From contig NZ_BMTO01000001.1 of assembly GCF_014649715.1 (NCBI RefSeq), forward strand, positions 290,664-354,326: a stretch of DNA of 63,663 nt, written 5' to 3'. The notes under the pieces were generated by a model. That model was not told the DNA's origin. It did no database searches and saw only the letters and a list, made by a program, of their open reading frames with translations. Numbering within the stretch: the first letter of the stretch is position 1; every line of letters starts with the position of its first letter. The stretch is from Streptomyces lateritius. Lineage in GTDB: Bacteria; Actinomycetota; Actinomycetes; Streptomycetales; Streptomycetaceae. The position numbers were made by a program, and so were the translations under genes. Shown here piece by piece: positions 63,382-63,663 of the stretch.

Positions 63382-63663
63382 GGACGCGATCGTAGCCAGC
63401 CGGGGCCACGCGCGCGTGGGCCTTGCTACGGAACGCTGAGTATCCGTACCTAGGGGAAGAGATGAGTAGGTACGCGGATGGGCTTTGACCTGCGCAGAGG
63501 GAAGAGTGGAGACCACGGAAGGGGCACGGCTCCGCACCCGCCGACACGGGGCGGCGGAAACGGGGTCGTGCACCTGCCGGCACGGGGGTGCGACGGGGGA
63601 CCGCACGGGGACACGGGGGGGTGTCACGGGGGTGCGGAAACGCCGGACGGCGGGGCTCGGGGG
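63382..63663. other. Non-coding end of the window with an imperfect inverted repeat
   Basis: No believable gene was seen in the last 282 bases on either strand. The stretch contains the -10 region of the DUF4126 gene, an imperfect inverted repeat at 63442-63479 (ATCCGTACCTA ... TAGGTACGCGGAT) and, from about 63540, a G/C-rich segment with short CACGGGG runs. Confidence 0.55.
63442..63479. promoter_or_regulatory. Imperfect inverted repeat upstream of the DUF4126 gene
   Basis: ATCCGTACCTA (63442-63452) and TAGGTACGCGGAT (63467-63479) are complements except for a two-base insertion in the right arm. The 14 bases between are purine-rich. It lies 61-98 bases upstream of the DUF4126 start and could be a regulator site. 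Confidence 0.45.

Overview
The window is about 63.7 kb of very GC-rich DNA with a strong G/C third-codon bias, many GTG starts, short GTGA/ATGA overlaps between genes and several apparently leaderless transcripts. Gene content and order indicate a Streptomyces (or close relative) core chromosome. No rRNA, tRNA, CRISPR array, insertion sequence or prophage was found. Much of the gene order (adoK, cta/qcr, trpD, NlpC/P60, pimB, fadD, SRPBCC, ArsA-like ATPase, acyltransferase, class II DAHP synthase, PASTA kinase, Rv2175c-like protein, metF) follows the Rv2202c-Rv2172c block of Mycobacterium tuberculosis as I remember it, so this is old conserved actinobacterial backbone rather than accessory DNA.

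Layout. 1-4.8 kb: a secreted or membrane protein cut by the window edge, a small conserved protein, an adenosine kinase-like PfkB enzyme and a cysteine desulfurase fused to a TusA domain. 4.8-14.1 kb: the aerobic respiratory chain, ctaC-ctaD-ctaF and then ctaE-qcrC-qcrA-qcrB (aa3 oxidase and bcc complex), interrupted by an L,D-transpeptidase lipoprotein and an atypical stand-alone receiver domain. 14.1-23.7 kb: trpD; a SAM-IV riboswitch ahead of a class V aminotransferase; a single-domain Lrp protein and a rhomboid protease; a zinc-ribbon protein; a NYN-domain protein; two tandem NlpC/P60 hydrolases; a gluzincin-like lipoprotein. 23.7-38.2 kb: padR divergent from a MATE transporter that carries a frameshift; GT87 and PimB-type mannosyltransferases; an acyl-CoA ligase; a metallophosphoesterase; SRPBCC, ArsA-like and DUF5304-type proteins and glucokinase glkA; an EEP-family enzyme; an acidic membrane protein, an alpha/beta hydrolase and a PlsC acyltransferase.

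38.2-49.1 kb: a two-component system matching MacS/MacR, a 6-phosphofructokinase with the residue pair typical of pyrophosphate-dependent enzymes, a D-lactate dehydrogenase-like enzyme, a fused anthranilate synthase behind a Trp-Trp-Trp leader peptide and attenuator, a secreted amidase with a beta-propeller-like repeat tail, and class II DAHP synthase. 49.1-52.3 kb: metal handling and redox, with bfd behind an iron box, bfr, a YedY-like molybdoenzyme, a His-rich DUF4396 protein behind a CsoR-like copper operator, and endonuclease IV. 52.3-63.4 kb: a PASTA-domain Ser/Thr kinase, thiG-thiS-thiO under a TPP riboswitch, a ferredoxin reductase-like flavoprotein, an Rv2175c-like DNA-binding protein, thiE, metF, a Tyr-rich membrane protein, a phytoene desaturase-like oxidoreductase and a DUF4126 membrane protein.

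No clearly undescribed multi-gene system was found. The most useful leads are regulatory or small in scale: the three-fold palindromic repeat between padR and MATE, the palindrome across the ctaE start codon, the copper operator ahead of the His-repeat DUF4396 gene, the PPi-type phosphofructokinase signature, the lysine-less P-loop of the ArsA-like protein, and the atypical receiver inside the respiratory cluster.
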